Shown one piece after another: positions 15,750 to 24,214 of a stretch of 39,946 bases of DNA. The DNA is taken from contig JAIPEF010000011.1 of assembly GCA_021737265.1 (NCBI GenBank), positions 1 through 39,946 of the forward strand, written 5' to 3'. Under the pieces are notes generated by a model, which searched no databases, had not been told where the DNA came from, and saw nothing but the letters and a program-made list of their open reading frames with translations. The number at the start of each line of letters is the position of its first letter. Position 1 is the first letter of the stretch. A program made the position numbers and the translations under genes. The DNA comes from Desulfocapsa sp. Its GTDB lineage: Bacteria > Desulfobacterota > Desulfobulbia > Desulfobulbales > Desulfocapsaceae.

Positions 15750-16952
15750 TCACTTACCTTTATTCCGCATGGCTGCTATCTGCAAGCGCAAACCATTGAG
15801 ACGGATAAAACCGCCCGCGTCAGCCTGATTATACACCTCATCTTCCTCAAAGGTCGCAAAGCTCTCCAGATACAGTGACTGGTCAGATTTCTTGCCGACA
15901 GCGGTGCAGTTCCCCTTATAGAGTTTCATGCGCACAGTTCCATTCACAGTCTTCTGGCTCTCATCCATGGTCACCTGCAGCAGTTCACGCTCAGGGGTGA
16001 ACCAGAAACCATTGTAGACAAGTTCGGCATAACGGGGAACCAGAGAGTCTCTTATCCGCATGACCTCCCGATCCAGACACATAGTCTCAAGGTCGCGATG
16101 CGCATTGCGGAGCAGGGTTCCACCCGGAGTTTCATATACACCACGCGACTTCATTCCCACGAAACGATTCTCCAGGAGGTCAAGGCGGCCAATACCGTTT
16201 TCACCCGCAACTTTGTTCAGAGCCCCAAGCAGGGCCAGGGGTTCCATCCGTTCACCATTGATGGCCACCGGATCACCCTGTTCAAAGTCGATCTCAAGGT
16301 AGGTGGCTTTATCTGGAGCCTTTTCCGGAGAGACGGAAAGACGATACATATCCTCGTCCGGCTCATTCCACGGATCTTCCAGTAGCCCGCCTTCGAAGCT
16401 GATATGGAGGATATTCTCATCGGAACTGTAGGGGTTTTTCTTGCTGGTGGGTACCGGAATATTATGTTTTTTGGCAAACTCCTCAAGCTTTGTCCTGGAA
16501 TTCAGATCCCAAATACGCCAGGGAGCAATAATTTTGAGGCTGGGGTCTATGCCCAGATAGGCGAGCTCAAAACGAACCTGATCGTTGCCCTTGCCCGTTG
16601 CCCCGTGGCTGACAGCATCCGCACCCTCTTCATGGGCAATACGTACCTGTTCTTTGCCGATGATGGGCCGGGCCAGGGATGTACCCAGAAGATAGGAACC
16701 CTCATAAATGGCGTTGCAGCGAAAGGCCGGAAAGATATAATCCTCCACAAATTCCTTGCGAAGGTCCGAGATAATCACTTTTGCGGCACCGGTTGCCATG
16801 CCTTTTTCCCGCACCGCATCCCAGTCTTCAGTCTGCCCGACGTCTGCGGCATAGGCAATAACCGGACACCCATATTCTTCGGCCAGCCATTTGAGGATCA
16901 CCGAGGTGTCCAGGCCGCCGGAATAGGCCAATACGATCTTTTTCACATCCAT
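15750..16952 (-). CDS. argG: Argininosuccinate synthase
   Basis: ArgG joins citrulline and aspartate at the expense of ATP. The N-terminal PP-loop AYSGGLDTS (9-17) and the downstream [13 protein letters not shown] substrate-binding segment are present. The 400-residue length is normal. Its ATG overlaps the argF stop by one base (TAATG), indicating coupled translation with argF. Confidence 0.97.
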   Translation of the reverse strand: MDVKKIVLAYSGGLDTSVILKWLAEEYGCPVIAYAADVGQTEDWDAVREKGMATGAAKVIISDLRKEFVEDYIFPAFRCNAIYEGSYLLGTSLARPIIGKEQVRIAHEEGADAVSHGATGKGNDQVRFELAYLGIDPSLKIIAPWRIWDLNSRTKLEEFAKKHNIPVPTSKKNPYSSDENILHISFEGGLLEDPWNEPDEDMYRLSVSPEKAPDKATYLEIDFEQGDPVAINGERMEPLALLGALNKVAGENGIGRLDLLENRFVGMKSRGVYETPGGTLLRNAHRDLETMCLDREVMRIRDSLVPRYAELVYNGFWFTPERELLQVTMDESQKTVNGTVRMKLYKGNCTAVGKKSDQSLYLESFATFEEDEVYNQADAGGFIRLNGLRLQIAAMRNKGK

Positions 16953-17878
16953 TATTGTTTTTTTACCTCTCCGATCAATTGCTCTAAAATAGCCTTATGC
17001 ATATGCATCTTATTTTCTGCCTGGTCAAAGGCCACACAGCGATCTGACTCCAGAACTTCTTCTGTGATTTCTTCTTCACGATGGGCAGGAAGACAGTGTA
17101 AGACTATGGCATCAGCGGGAGCCTTGGTCATGAGTTCTGCATTTATCTGGAAAGACTGAAAAACAGCAAGCCGCTCATCCTGTTCACTCTCCTGCCCCAT
17201 GGAAGCCCAGACATCAGCGTTAATTACATCCGCCTCAGCCACAGCCTCTTCCGGGTTGCGCAACAGAGTAATCGGCTTCCCCCCCTCTTTTTGCGCTGCA
17301 GCTAAAATTTCACCATTCGGATCATAGCCTTCCGGACAGGCCAGGATCAGTTCAAAACCGACGATTCCTGCCGCCTGAATCCATGAGTTGGCCATGTTAT
17401 TGCCATCACCAATCCAGGCAATCTTCAGATCTTCAATAGCTCCTTTTTTCTCCACCACTGTCATGATATCGCTCAGGATCTGACAGGGATGATGGAGGTC
17501 GGTAAGGGCATTGATGACAGGCACTGAGGAATATTCCGCCAGCTCTGTCACAACTTCCTGGCCGAATGTTCGCACCACCATAGCATCCACGTATCGGGCC
17601 ATGACCCTGGCCATGTCTTTCAATGGCTCGGAGCGGGCAAGCTGGGTATCCCGACCAGAAAGAAAAATCACCTGTCCGCCCAGCCCATACATGGCAGACT
17701 CAAAGGAGACTCTGGTCCGGGTAGAGGGTTTTTCAAATATCAGGCCAACTGTCCTGCCGGCCAACTGCTGATGACGAACTCCCGACAACCGCTCTTTTTT
17801 TAGGACAAGGGCGCGATCGACAAGACTTTTCAGTTCATCTCTGCTAACATCCTGTAATGACTGTAAGTGGCGTACCAT
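16952..17878 (-). CDS. argF: Ornithine carbamoyltransferase
   Basis: ArgF makes citrulline from ornithine and carbamoyl phosphate. The carbamoyl-phosphate loop STRTR (52-56), HPCQ (130-133), the ornithine motif DVWASMG (222-228) and HCLPAHR (261-267) are all present and mark it as an anabolic OTCase. The length of 308 residues is normal. About 157 bases of AT-rich DNA separate it from argD, so it may have its own promoter there. Confidence 0.97.
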   Translation of the reverse strand: MVRHLQSLQDVSRDELKSLVDRALVLKKERLSGVRHQQLAGRTVGLIFEKPSTRTRVSFESAMYGLGGQVIFLSGRDTQLARSEPLKDMARVMARYVDAMVVRTFGQEVVTELAEYSSVPVINALTDLHHPCQILSDIMTVVEKKGAIEDLKIAWIGDGNNMANSWIQAAGIVGFELILACPEGYDPNGEILAAAQKEGGKPITLLRNPEEAVAEADVINADVWASMGQESEQDERLAVFQSFQINAELMTKAPADAIVLHCLPAHREEEITEEVLESDRCVAFDQAENKMHMHKAILEQLIGEVKKQ

Positions 17879-18035
17879 GATTCCTTATTTTTCATAGGCG
17901 GAATCTATTAAAATTTTTAAAGATCCCGGCTTTTCATCTCTACCCCTTAAGCCCTATCGCTTTATTTTTGGGGAAAGGAATCATATTTACATAAAATAGG
18001 GACCTTTTGCAAAGACTTTTCGAGAAAAGGCAGGG

Positions 18036-19241
18036 TCAGCTGTTACAATCTGCCATTACCTCGCCAAGAGCCGTTAACAACTGATCAATTTCTTCTTTGC
18101 TGATAATAAGCGGCGGCAGAAAACGAAGGACTGCATTGCCGGCAAAGTTAATCAGCACACCCTTCTCAAAGAGCCTGTTCACCATGTCAGGGCCCACAGT
18201 AATTCCTTTTTCCGTGAGCACCAGCCCCCGAATCAGCCCCATGCCTCGTGCTCCTGTGGCCAACGCTGGAAAACGGCTAGCCAGCCCTTCAAGACCTGCC
18301 TGCAGATAGGCTCCTTTTTCCTGAACCGCTGCCAGGAATCCATCTTCCAGCATAATTTTTATGGTTGCAACAGCAGCAGCGGCAGCCACTGGATTTCCGC
18401 CAAATGTAGAGCCGTGGGTTCCCGGCACAAAGGAGGCTGCAATCTCTTTTCTGGTCAACATGGCCCCAATGGGAAGACCATTGCCAAGGGCCTTGGCAAT
18501 GGTCATGATATCAGGAACAATACCCAATTGCTCATAGGCAAAGAAGGTTCCAGTCCGTCCGATTCCGGTCTGGATCTCATCAAAGATAAGAAGCAGGTTA
18601 TGGTTACGACAAATCTTTTCCACACCCTTCAGGTATTCGATATCCAGTGGGCGCACTCCGCCCTCGCCCTGAAGAGGCTCACAAAGGATAGCACAGGTCT
18701 GATCGGCAACCATGGCATCCAGCACATTCAAATTGCCAAAAGGGGCATGGGAAAAGCCTTCGGGCATGGGCTCAAACCCTTCTTGAAACTTGGGCTGGCC
18801 TGTGGCAGCCACAGTGGCCAGTGTTCTGCCGTGAAATGACCCGGCAAGGGAAATAATCCCGTAGCGCTCAGGACCGGCCCAGATCCGCGCCAGCTTTATT
18901 GCCGCCTCATTGGCCTCTGCCCCGCTGTTGGCGAGAAATATCCGATCAGCAAAGGAATTGGCCGTCAACAGTTCTGCAAGTTCTGTCTGAGGCAAGGTAT
19001 AATAGAGGTTGGAGGTATGTACCAACTCACGCGCCTGCCCACATATGGCCTCGGTAACAGCCGGATGACAATGCCCCAGACTGCAGACTGCAATCCCGGC
19101 CAGACAATCCAGAAACTTCCGTCCTTCGGCATCGACCAGTGTGCACCCTTCTCCCTTGACCATGGCCGCCGGATATCTCGCATAGGTTTTCATAAACACC
19201 TTATCGCTCCTCTCAGCCCAGCTTGCATTTTCTCCGCTCAT
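18036..19241 (-). CDS. argD: Acetylornithine aminotransferase
   Basis: ArgD is a class III PLP aminotransferase acting on N-acetylglutamate semialdehyde and possibly on the succinyl-DAP substrate of the lysine pathway. Lys250 in TIAKALGNG is the PLP lysine, Asp221-Glu222 lies in IFDEIQTG, and GAEANEAA (108-115) binds the cofactor phosphate. The length of 401 residues is typical. The ATG at 19241 abuts a near-perfect 120-bp-period repeat that supplies its leader, including a GGGAGTAAGG ribosome-binding region. Confidence 0.95.
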   Translation of the reverse strand: MSGENASWAERSDKVFMKTYARYPAAMVKGEGCTLVDAEGRKFLDCLAGIAVCSLGHCHPAVTEAICGQARELVHTSNLYYTLPQTELAELLTANSFADRIFLANSGAEANEAAIKLARIWAGPERYGIISLAGSFHGRTLATVAATGQPKFQEGFEPMPEGFSHAPFGNLNVLDAMVADQTCAILCEPLQGEGGVRPLDIEYLKGVEKICRNHNLLLIFDEIQTGIGRTGTFFAYEQLGIVPDIMTIAKALGNGLPIGAMLTRKEIAASFVPGTHGSTFGGNPVAAAAAVATIKIMLEDGFLAAVQEKGAYLQAGLEGLASRFPALATGARGMGLIRGLVLTEKGITVGPDMVNRLFEKGVLINFAGNAVLRFLPPLIISKEEIDQLLTALGEVMADCNS

Positions 19242-19468
19242 TAGTGCCTTACTCCCTTCTACACTCGTCCTTAATGACAGAACACAAAAGCTATATTCAA
19301 ATCAAATACCAGAAACCGCCACCAAGGCACTTATCCTGGCTTTCTTCCTATCTCCTGGGGCTAGTGCCTTACTCCCTTCTACACTCGTCCTTAATGACAG
19401 AACACAAATGTTATATTCAAATCAAATACCAGAAACCGCCACCAAGGCACTTATCCTGGCTTTCTTCC
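19242..19468. repeat. Near-perfect direct repeat of 107 bp at a 120-bp period in the argB-argD gap
   Basis: Copy 1 (19242-19348) and copy 2 (19362-19468) differ at only two visible positions (AAAGCTAT against AATGTTAT). They fill the whole gap between argB and argD. Read in gene direction, each copy ends with GAAGGGAGTAAGGCACTA, which in copy 1 forms the argD ribosome-binding region. It may be a recent tandem duplication of the argD leader. The period is a multiple of three, which also leaves a plus-strand frame open; I consider that incidental. Confidence 0.92.
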
Positions 19469-19479
19469 CGTGTCCGGGA

Positions 19480-20367
19480 CTAGGCAATCTCCGTCCCTAT
19501 CCCTTCACGGGTAAATATTTCCAGCAGAATGGCATGTTCTATCCGGCCATCAATGATATGGGTCTTCTTTACTCCGCGACTGAGGGCATCTGCACAACAG
19601 CGCACCTTGGGAATCATGCCGCCGCTAATGGTTCCTTTTTCAATATAACTTTCCAGATCTTCCCGCTTGAGTGACCTGAGAAGTGTTCCCTCACTGTCCT
19701 GGACTCCCGCAACATCAGTGAGCAGAATCAGCTTGGCAGCCTTTAGTTCACCAGCAACTGCTCCTGCAACCAGGTCGGCATTAATATTAAAGGCCTGTCC
19801 ATCCTCTCCCACACCAACGGGTGCTATCACCGGGATAAAATCCTGTTCATCCAGTGCTCGAAGAATCTCGGGATTGACCTTCGTGACCTGCCCCACCCGG
19901 CCCAAGTCAATCAACTCAGGAGGTGCATCTTTCAAAGCTTCATCATTTTTCTTGCTGACCTGCAGTTTTTCGGCACAAACCAGATCTGCATCACGACCGG
20001 AAAGCCCAACGGCCCGGCCACCGCAGTGGTTTATATTGCCGACAATCTCTTTGTTCACCTTACCCACCAGCACCATCTCCACGACACTCATGGTCTCACC
20101 ATCAGTAACCCGCATCCCCTGTACGTAACTGGGCTTAATCTCAAGCCGGTCCAATAACAGGTTGATCTGGGGCCCGCCGCCATGAACAATTACCGGGTTA
20201 ATGCCAATATGCTTCATCAGAATTATATCAAGGGCGAACTGTTTTTTCAGGTTTTCATCCACCATGGCATGGCCGCCATATTTAATGACAACGGTCTTGT
20301 GTCGAAATTCCTGCATATATGGAAGAGACTCTATTAATCCCTTGGCCCGGTCAATACTTTCCTGCAT
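19480..20367 (-). CDS. argB: Acetylglutamate kinase, probably arginine-sensitive type
   Basis: ArgB phosphorylates N-acetylglutamate, the second step of arginine synthesis. VIKYGGHAM, the HGGGPQIN loop, AVGLSGRDA and NINAD are typical amino acid kinase motifs. The N-terminal extension [20 protein letters not shown] before the first strand is the kinked helix of hexameric, arginine-inhibited NAGKs, so feedback control by arginine is likely. The ATG at 20367 is chosen over the TTG at 20376 because AGGA lies nine bases upstream; this gives 295 residues. It is the first gene of the leftward arg run. argC, argJ and argA are not in the window. Confidence 0.96.
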   Translation of the reverse strand: MQESIDRAKGLIESLPYMQEFRHKTVVIKYGGHAMVDENLKKQFALDIILMKHIGINPVIVHGGGPQINLLLDRLEIKPSYVQGMRVTDGETMSVVEMVLVGKVNKEIVGNINHCGGRAVGLSGRDADLVCAEKLQVSKKNDEALKDAPPELIDLGRVGQVTKVNPEILRALDEQDFIPVIAPVGVGEDGQAFNINADLVAGAVAGELKAAKLILLTDVAGVQDSEGTLLRSLKREDLESYIEKGTISGGMIPKVRCCADALSRGVKKTHIIDGRIEHAILLEIFTREGIGTEIA

Positions 20368-20467
20368 AATTTTCAATCCTTTTGGGAGCAGATACCATTA
20401 TCTTTTCAAATCAAGTGGATACCTCTCGATTCTCGCACTATTTCCATTTTACAGAGTCGGTCCAATG

Positions 20468-20515
20468 AAGTAAAGAAATCTTTCTTCTCGATTCAGCAAC
20501 GGGATTTCTTTACTT
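20468..20515. promoter_or_regulatory. 13-bp perfect inverted repeat between argB and lptA
   Basis: AAGTAAAGAAATC at 20468-20480 is exactly inverted at 20503-20515, with 22 bases between. The site lies in the region from which argB and lptA diverge, so it cannot be a terminator of either gene. It could be an operator with spaced half-sites, an attenuator in a leader RNA, or a small mobile-element footprint. Confidence 0.5.
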
Positions 20516-20541
20516 TTTCTAAGGCCAAGGATATATTAGGC

Positions 20542-20570
20542 TTGAAATTTGCAACAGAATCATTGATACT
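20542..20570 (+). promoter_or_regulatory. Sigma-70-type promoter for lptA
   Basis: TTGAAA (20542-20547) and GATACT (20565-20570) are separated by 17 bases, close to the sigma-70 consensus. The start point would fall some 15 bases before the GTG start of lptA (20592), giving a short leader that includes the GGGAG ribosome binding site. Confidence 0.6.
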
Positions 20571-20591
20571 CAATGTATTAGGGAGATTTTT

Positions 20592-21110
20592 GTGAGAAAC
20601 AAGCAGACATATAAGATAGTTACCAGCCTCATCTTTTTCCTGCTCCTCTGTGGCGGCCCTCTTTTTGCAGAAAACGCGCCGATCACCATAGAAGCAGACC
20701 ATATGACTTCCCTGGAAAAGGAAAATAATGTCCTGTTCTCCGGAAATGTTGATGCCCAACAGGCAGATGTTCGTATCCGGTCAGACAAAATGACAGTCTA
20801 TTACACAACTGCCGGAGAGAATAAAAAACAGGAAGTCAAACGCCTCAAGTGTGTGGGCAATGTGGAAATCACCAAGGGCGAATGGCTGGGAACCGGGCAA
20901 GAAATGAACTACCTGGCAAAAGAGCGCAAGATACTCCTAAGCGGTGATGCCAAGGCTTGGCAGAACAAAAACCTGGTCACTGGCGACACGATTATCTACT
21001 ATCTGGATGAAGGACGATCTGAAGTCGTTGGCGGCCGGACATCCGCCACTGTTGGCGGCGATTCCGGAAAACAAAAGACACGGGTTAAAGCAACCCTCAC
21101 CCCACAGTAG
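20592..21110 (+). CDS. lptA: LptA/OstA-like LPS transport periplasmic protein
   Basis: The 172-residue protein has a signal peptide (cleavage near LFA) and an OstA-like N domain. It starts ITIEADHMTSLEKENNVLFSGNV, followed by repeating beta-jellyroll segments (V-I-SD-M-VYY, G-GQ-MNYL, V-GD-IIYYLDEGRSEVVGG). LptA forms the periplasmic bridge that carries LPS from LptC to LptD. A GTG start is used, seven bases after GGGAG. lptB follows, as in most Gram-negatives, but no lptC lies upstream, where argB diverges. Function is inferred from family and context. Confidence 0.9.
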   Translation: MRNKQTYKIVTSLIFFLLLCGGPLFAENAPITIEADHMTSLEKENNVLFSGNVDAQQADVRIRSDKMTVYYTTAGENKKQEVKRLKCVGNVEITKGEWLGTGQEMNYLAKERKILLSGDAKAWQNKNLVTGDTIIYYLDEGRSEVVGGRTSATVGGDSGKQKTRVKATLTPQ

Positions 21111-21152
21111 CAATAACGGTATACGGTGTAAGGTACAAGGTATATGGAAAAG

Positions 21153-21236
21153 CCTTAGACCTCAGACCTTAAATCTTAGTCCTCAGACCTTAAACCTTAA
21201 ACCTTAGACCTTAGACCTTAGACCTCAGACCTCTAC
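21153..21236. repeat. Heptanucleotide repeat tract between lptA and lptB
   Basis: About eleven consecutive heptamers of the form CCTTAGA, CCTTAAA or CCTCAGA, plus a degenerate last unit, run up to six bases before the lptB ATG (21243). The tract leaves no purine-rich ribosome binding site in front of lptB. Slippage could change the lptA-lptB spacing. Confidence 0.85.
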
Positions 21237-21242
21237 TTTAAC

Positions 21243-21965
21243 ATGGCTCAACTGGAAACCGATAAAATTGTCAAGCGCTACCGCAATCGTACCGTAGTCG
21301 ACGGAGTGAGCGTTCAGGTCAATACCGGTGTAATTGTTGGCCTGCTCGGTCCAAACGGTGCAGGGAAGACTACCTCGTTCTATTCCATTGCCGGTTTTAT
21401 CCGACCCGATGAAGGTCAGGTTCTGTTGAATGGTGAGGCAATCACCAGACTCCCCATCCATAAGCGGGCTCAGAAGGGTATCTCATATCTTGCCCAGGAA
21501 CCTTCGGTATTCAAAAAGCTCACTGTGGAGGAAAACATCCGCATTGTCCTGGAGCCGCTGGGACTAACTAAAAACGAAATCAACAACCGCATCGATGAAC
21601 TACTTGCTGATTTGAAGATTGATCATCTGCGAGAAAACAAAGGCCATGCCCTGTCCGGGGGTGAACGGCGAAGGGTGGAAATTATGCGTGCCCTTGCCAC
21701 CCGTCCCGATTTTATCCTGCTTGATGAGCCCTTTGCCGGTATCGATCCCCTTGCCGTGGCTGATTTACAAAAAATCATCATCGGCCTCAAAGACAAGGGG
21801 CTGGGAGTCCTCATTTCGGACCACAATGTCCGTGAGACCCTGCAGGTCTGTGATTTTGCATACATCATGAATGCCGGCCGGATTTTAACCAGCGGTGTTG
21901 CTGATGATATCATTGAAAGTGAAGTTGCCCGCAAGATGTATCTTGGTGAAAATTTTTCAATGTAA
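21243..21965 (+). CDS. lptB: LPS export ABC transporter ATP-binding protein
   Basis: LptB is the cytoplasmic ATPase of the LptB2FGC complex that extracts LPS from the inner membrane. Walker A GPNGAGKT (36-43), Q-loop AQEPSVF, signature LSGGE (137-141), Walker B FILLDEP with catalytic Glu162, and the switch His in SDHNVRET are present. The length of 240 residues matches LptB. No Shine-Dalgarno is evident before the ATG because the heptamer tract occupies that space. Confidence 0.96.
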   Translation: MAQLETDKIVKRYRNRTVVDGVSVQVNTGVIVGLLGPNGAGKTTSFYSIAGFIRPDEGQVLLNGEAITRLPIHKRAQKGISYLAQEPSVFKKLTVEENIRIVLEPLGLTKNEINNRIDELLADLKIDHLRENKGHALSGGERRRVEIMRALATRPDFILLDEPFAGIDPLAVADLQKIIIGLKDKGLGVLISDHNVRETLQVCDFAYIMNAGRILTSGVADDIIESEVARKMYLGENFSM

Positions 21966-22088
21966 CGTTCAGGTGACAGAAATGAAAAGAGTCTGGCGTC
22001 AAAGACGCATAACACAACTAGAAATCAACACAGGATTAGAGACTCCTGCCGGAAGTAGCTAGTACCTCCCCTCTGGCATCAAATAAAA

Positions 22089-23543
22089 ATGGCCCTGGAA
22101 CTCAGACAACAGCTGAAGCTGGCACAGAAACTGGTGATGACACCCCAGTTGCGCCTTGCCATCAAACTGTTGCAGATGAACCGGCTGGAACTTTCCGATG
22201 CCCTGCAGGCCGAAATCGAGCAGAATCCCGGCCTGGAAGAGGACTTCAACACCTTGGAGCCACAGGAAAACCAACAGAGCCTCTCTTCCACGACGGAGCA
22301 AGTGGGCGAGCAAAGAGAGCAGGACTACACCGAACAGGTACGGGCCGAAGACAGCTTTCCTGAAACCAACTGGGAAGATTACGCCAATACCTTTGACGCC
22401 AACGTCTCTTTTTCTCGGGAGACACCACCTGCTGATGCCCCCAGTCAGTTCGATTTTATCTCTGAGAAACCCGGTCTTCTCGCCTACCTTCAGTGGCAGC
22501 TTGCCCACAGTGAACTGGACCCTGATGAGCGGGAGATCGCCCTTTTTATTGCCGGTAATCTCAACCGCTATGGCTTTCTGGAATGCAGCCTGGAAGATGT
22601 CATGGAAGCCACACAGTGTGACCATGATTCAGCAGAATATATCCTTGAAGTTATCCAGGATCTTGACCCACCAGGCATTGCTGCCCGTGATGTAAGCGAA
22701 TCACTCTCCCTCCAGCTTGAACGAATGGGAATGGAGAATTCCCTTTCTGCCGAAATCGTAAAAAACCACCTGAATCTTATGCAGACTCGTAACTACAAGG
22801 AGATCTGTCATGCAACTGGACGCAAAAGGGCAGAAGTGGTCAAGGCCATTGATTTCATCACCACAGAGCTGACTCCTTTTCCTGGCCTGTCATACAGTAC
22901 CGAGGCCACAAACTATATTGTGCCGGACGTTTATATACGGAAAATCGACGGCGAATTTGTTGTCCATCTCAACGAAGAAGATATTCCCAACCTGAGACTC
23001 TCTTCCCAGCTCCAGGAGCTGCTGCACTCGGAAGATGGAATGGAGAAAAAATCCAAAAATTATATCAAAGAAAAACTGAAGGATGCGAGCTGGTTCATAA
23101 AATCTTTACACCAGCGACAACGCACCATCTTCAAGGTCATGGAAAGTATTCTCAAGTTTCAACGTGAATTTTTTGAACATGGCGCGACTCGCCTGAAACC
23201 ACTGATTCTGCGTGATGTGGCCGAAGATATTGAAATGCACGAGTCCACCATCAGCCGGGTAACCTCAAACAAGTATGTGCATACTCCCCTGGGCATATAT
23301 GAACTAAAATATTTCTTCTCCACCGCCATTCCCAGGAAGGGTGAAGACTCACTAGCTGCAGAGTCCATCCGTGAACGCATCCGCAAAATGATCCAGGATG
23401 AAGATCCCCACAAACCACTGAGCGACAACGCCGTCTCATTAAAACTTGCCGAAAATAATATCGAAATCGCCCGCCGTACCGTTGCAAAATACCGGGAACA
23501 GATGAAAATTCTGCCGGTAAAACACCGCCGCCAGCCCCGATAA
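22089..23543 (+). CDS. rpoN: RNA polymerase sigma-54 factor
   Basis: RpoN directs RNA polymerase to -24/-12 promoters under enhancer-binding activators. The N-terminal activator region is rich in Gln and Leu (MALELRQQLKLAQKLVMTPQ) with the usual LLQMNRLEL. An acidic linker follows at about residues 50-115, then the core-binding and HTH regions. The RpoN box ARRTVAKYRE is intact at 461-470. The length of 484 residues is normal. It follows lptB, a common arrangement, but the usual downstream hpf/ptsN/rapZ genes are absent here. No strong ribosome binding site is seen. Confidence 0.97.
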   Translation: MALELRQQLKLAQKLVMTPQLRLAIKLLQMNRLELSDALQAEIEQNPGLEEDFNTLEPQENQQSLSSTTEQVGEQREQDYTEQVRAEDSFPETNWEDYANTFDANVSFSRETPPADAPSQFDFISEKPGLLAYLQWQLAHSELDPDEREIALFIAGNLNRYGFLECSLEDVMEATQCDHDSAEYILEVIQDLDPPGIAARDVSESLSLQLERMGMENSLSAEIVKNHLNLMQTRNYKEICHATGRKRAEVVKAIDFITTELTPFPGLSYSTEATNYIVPDVYIRKIDGEFVVHLNEEDIPNLRLSSQLQELLHSEDGMEKKSKNYIKEKLKDASWFIKSLHQRQRTIFKVMESILKFQREFFEHGATRLKPLILRDVAEDIEMHESTISRVTSNKYVHTPLGIYELKYFFSTAIPRKGEDSLAAESIRERIRKMIQDEDPHKPLSDNAVSLKLAENNIEIARRTVAKYREQMKILPVKHRRQPR

Positions 23544-23761
23544 GCTCGAAGAGTTCACAGCACAGCATCACAACCGCAGCAAAACATACAATCACCCGGC
23601 CTCTCACTCTTTTTATTGTCAGGCAAAGGAGGCGAAGCAGTTGCATAACCTCCAGTTTAAAAGAAACTTTTCCTTTCCATTCCCCAATACAGACTATACA
23701 ATAAAGGCATCCGACCCTAAAAAACGAAAGCAACGACAAATGATAACGGCATCCCTTTGGT

Positions 23762-24214
23762 ATGAAAAGACTTCTCAGAACCCATATTCCTGCACTTCTC
23801 ATCACTCTGCTGCTTAATGTGACTGTGCCGGCCTCTCGAGCTTATGCAGTTCAGGCCCATGGAGGAGCGGAAGGCCTCATCTCCCATGAACTTGGCCATC
23901 TCCTCTTTTTCACCGGGATGACGTTTCTCCTGTGGCGCATACAAAAAGCCCGCTTCACCAGTCCCGGCTGGCGGGAATTTAAAATATTTCTATGGTTAAT
24001 TTTATGCTGGAATGTGCTCACTTTCACCGGCCACTGGATGATGGAAACAGTCGAAGCAGAACATTTTATCCATCATGGCGGCCACGTTCGTTCCTTTCGG
24101 GTTGAGACCCTGTCTGATCTGATCTTCTACCTCACCCGACTTGACCATCTGCTGCTGGTGCCGGCTTTTTTTCTGCTCCTTCTTTCCATTCGAAAATGGG
24201 GGCGTAACGAATGA
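23762..24214 (+). CDS. Small multi-pass membrane protein, His-rich, coupled to a hybrid kinase
   Basis: The 150-residue product has a signal-like N terminus and then three hydrophobic segments (about residues 47-58, 73-90 and 126-143). It contains conserved-looking His residues in HGGAEGLISHELGHLLF and HFIHHGGHVRS. The family is not recognised. Its stop overlaps the start of the hybrid kinase by four bases (ATGA), so the two are almost certainly co-translated. It may be a membrane partner or signal-sensing subunit of that kinase, possibly binding metal or haem through the histidines. That role is inference. No good ribosome binding site precedes its ATG. Confidence 0.75.
   Translation: MKRLLRTHIPALLITLLLNVTVPASRAYAVQAHGGAEGLISHELGHLLFFTGMTFLLWRIQKARFTSPGWREFKIFLWLILCWNVLTFTGHWMMETVEAEHFIHHGGHVRSFRVETLSDLIFYLTRLDHLLLVPAFFLLLLSIRKWGRNE

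Noticed and set aside
19223..19483. Plus-strand frame across the argB-argD repeat encoding a duplicated peptide
   Set aside because: It is open because the repeat period is a multiple of three. It has no ribosome binding site and lies opposite the argD leader.
21153..21236. Possible CRISPR array
   Set aside because: The units are seven bases with no spacers; it is a simple heptamer tract.
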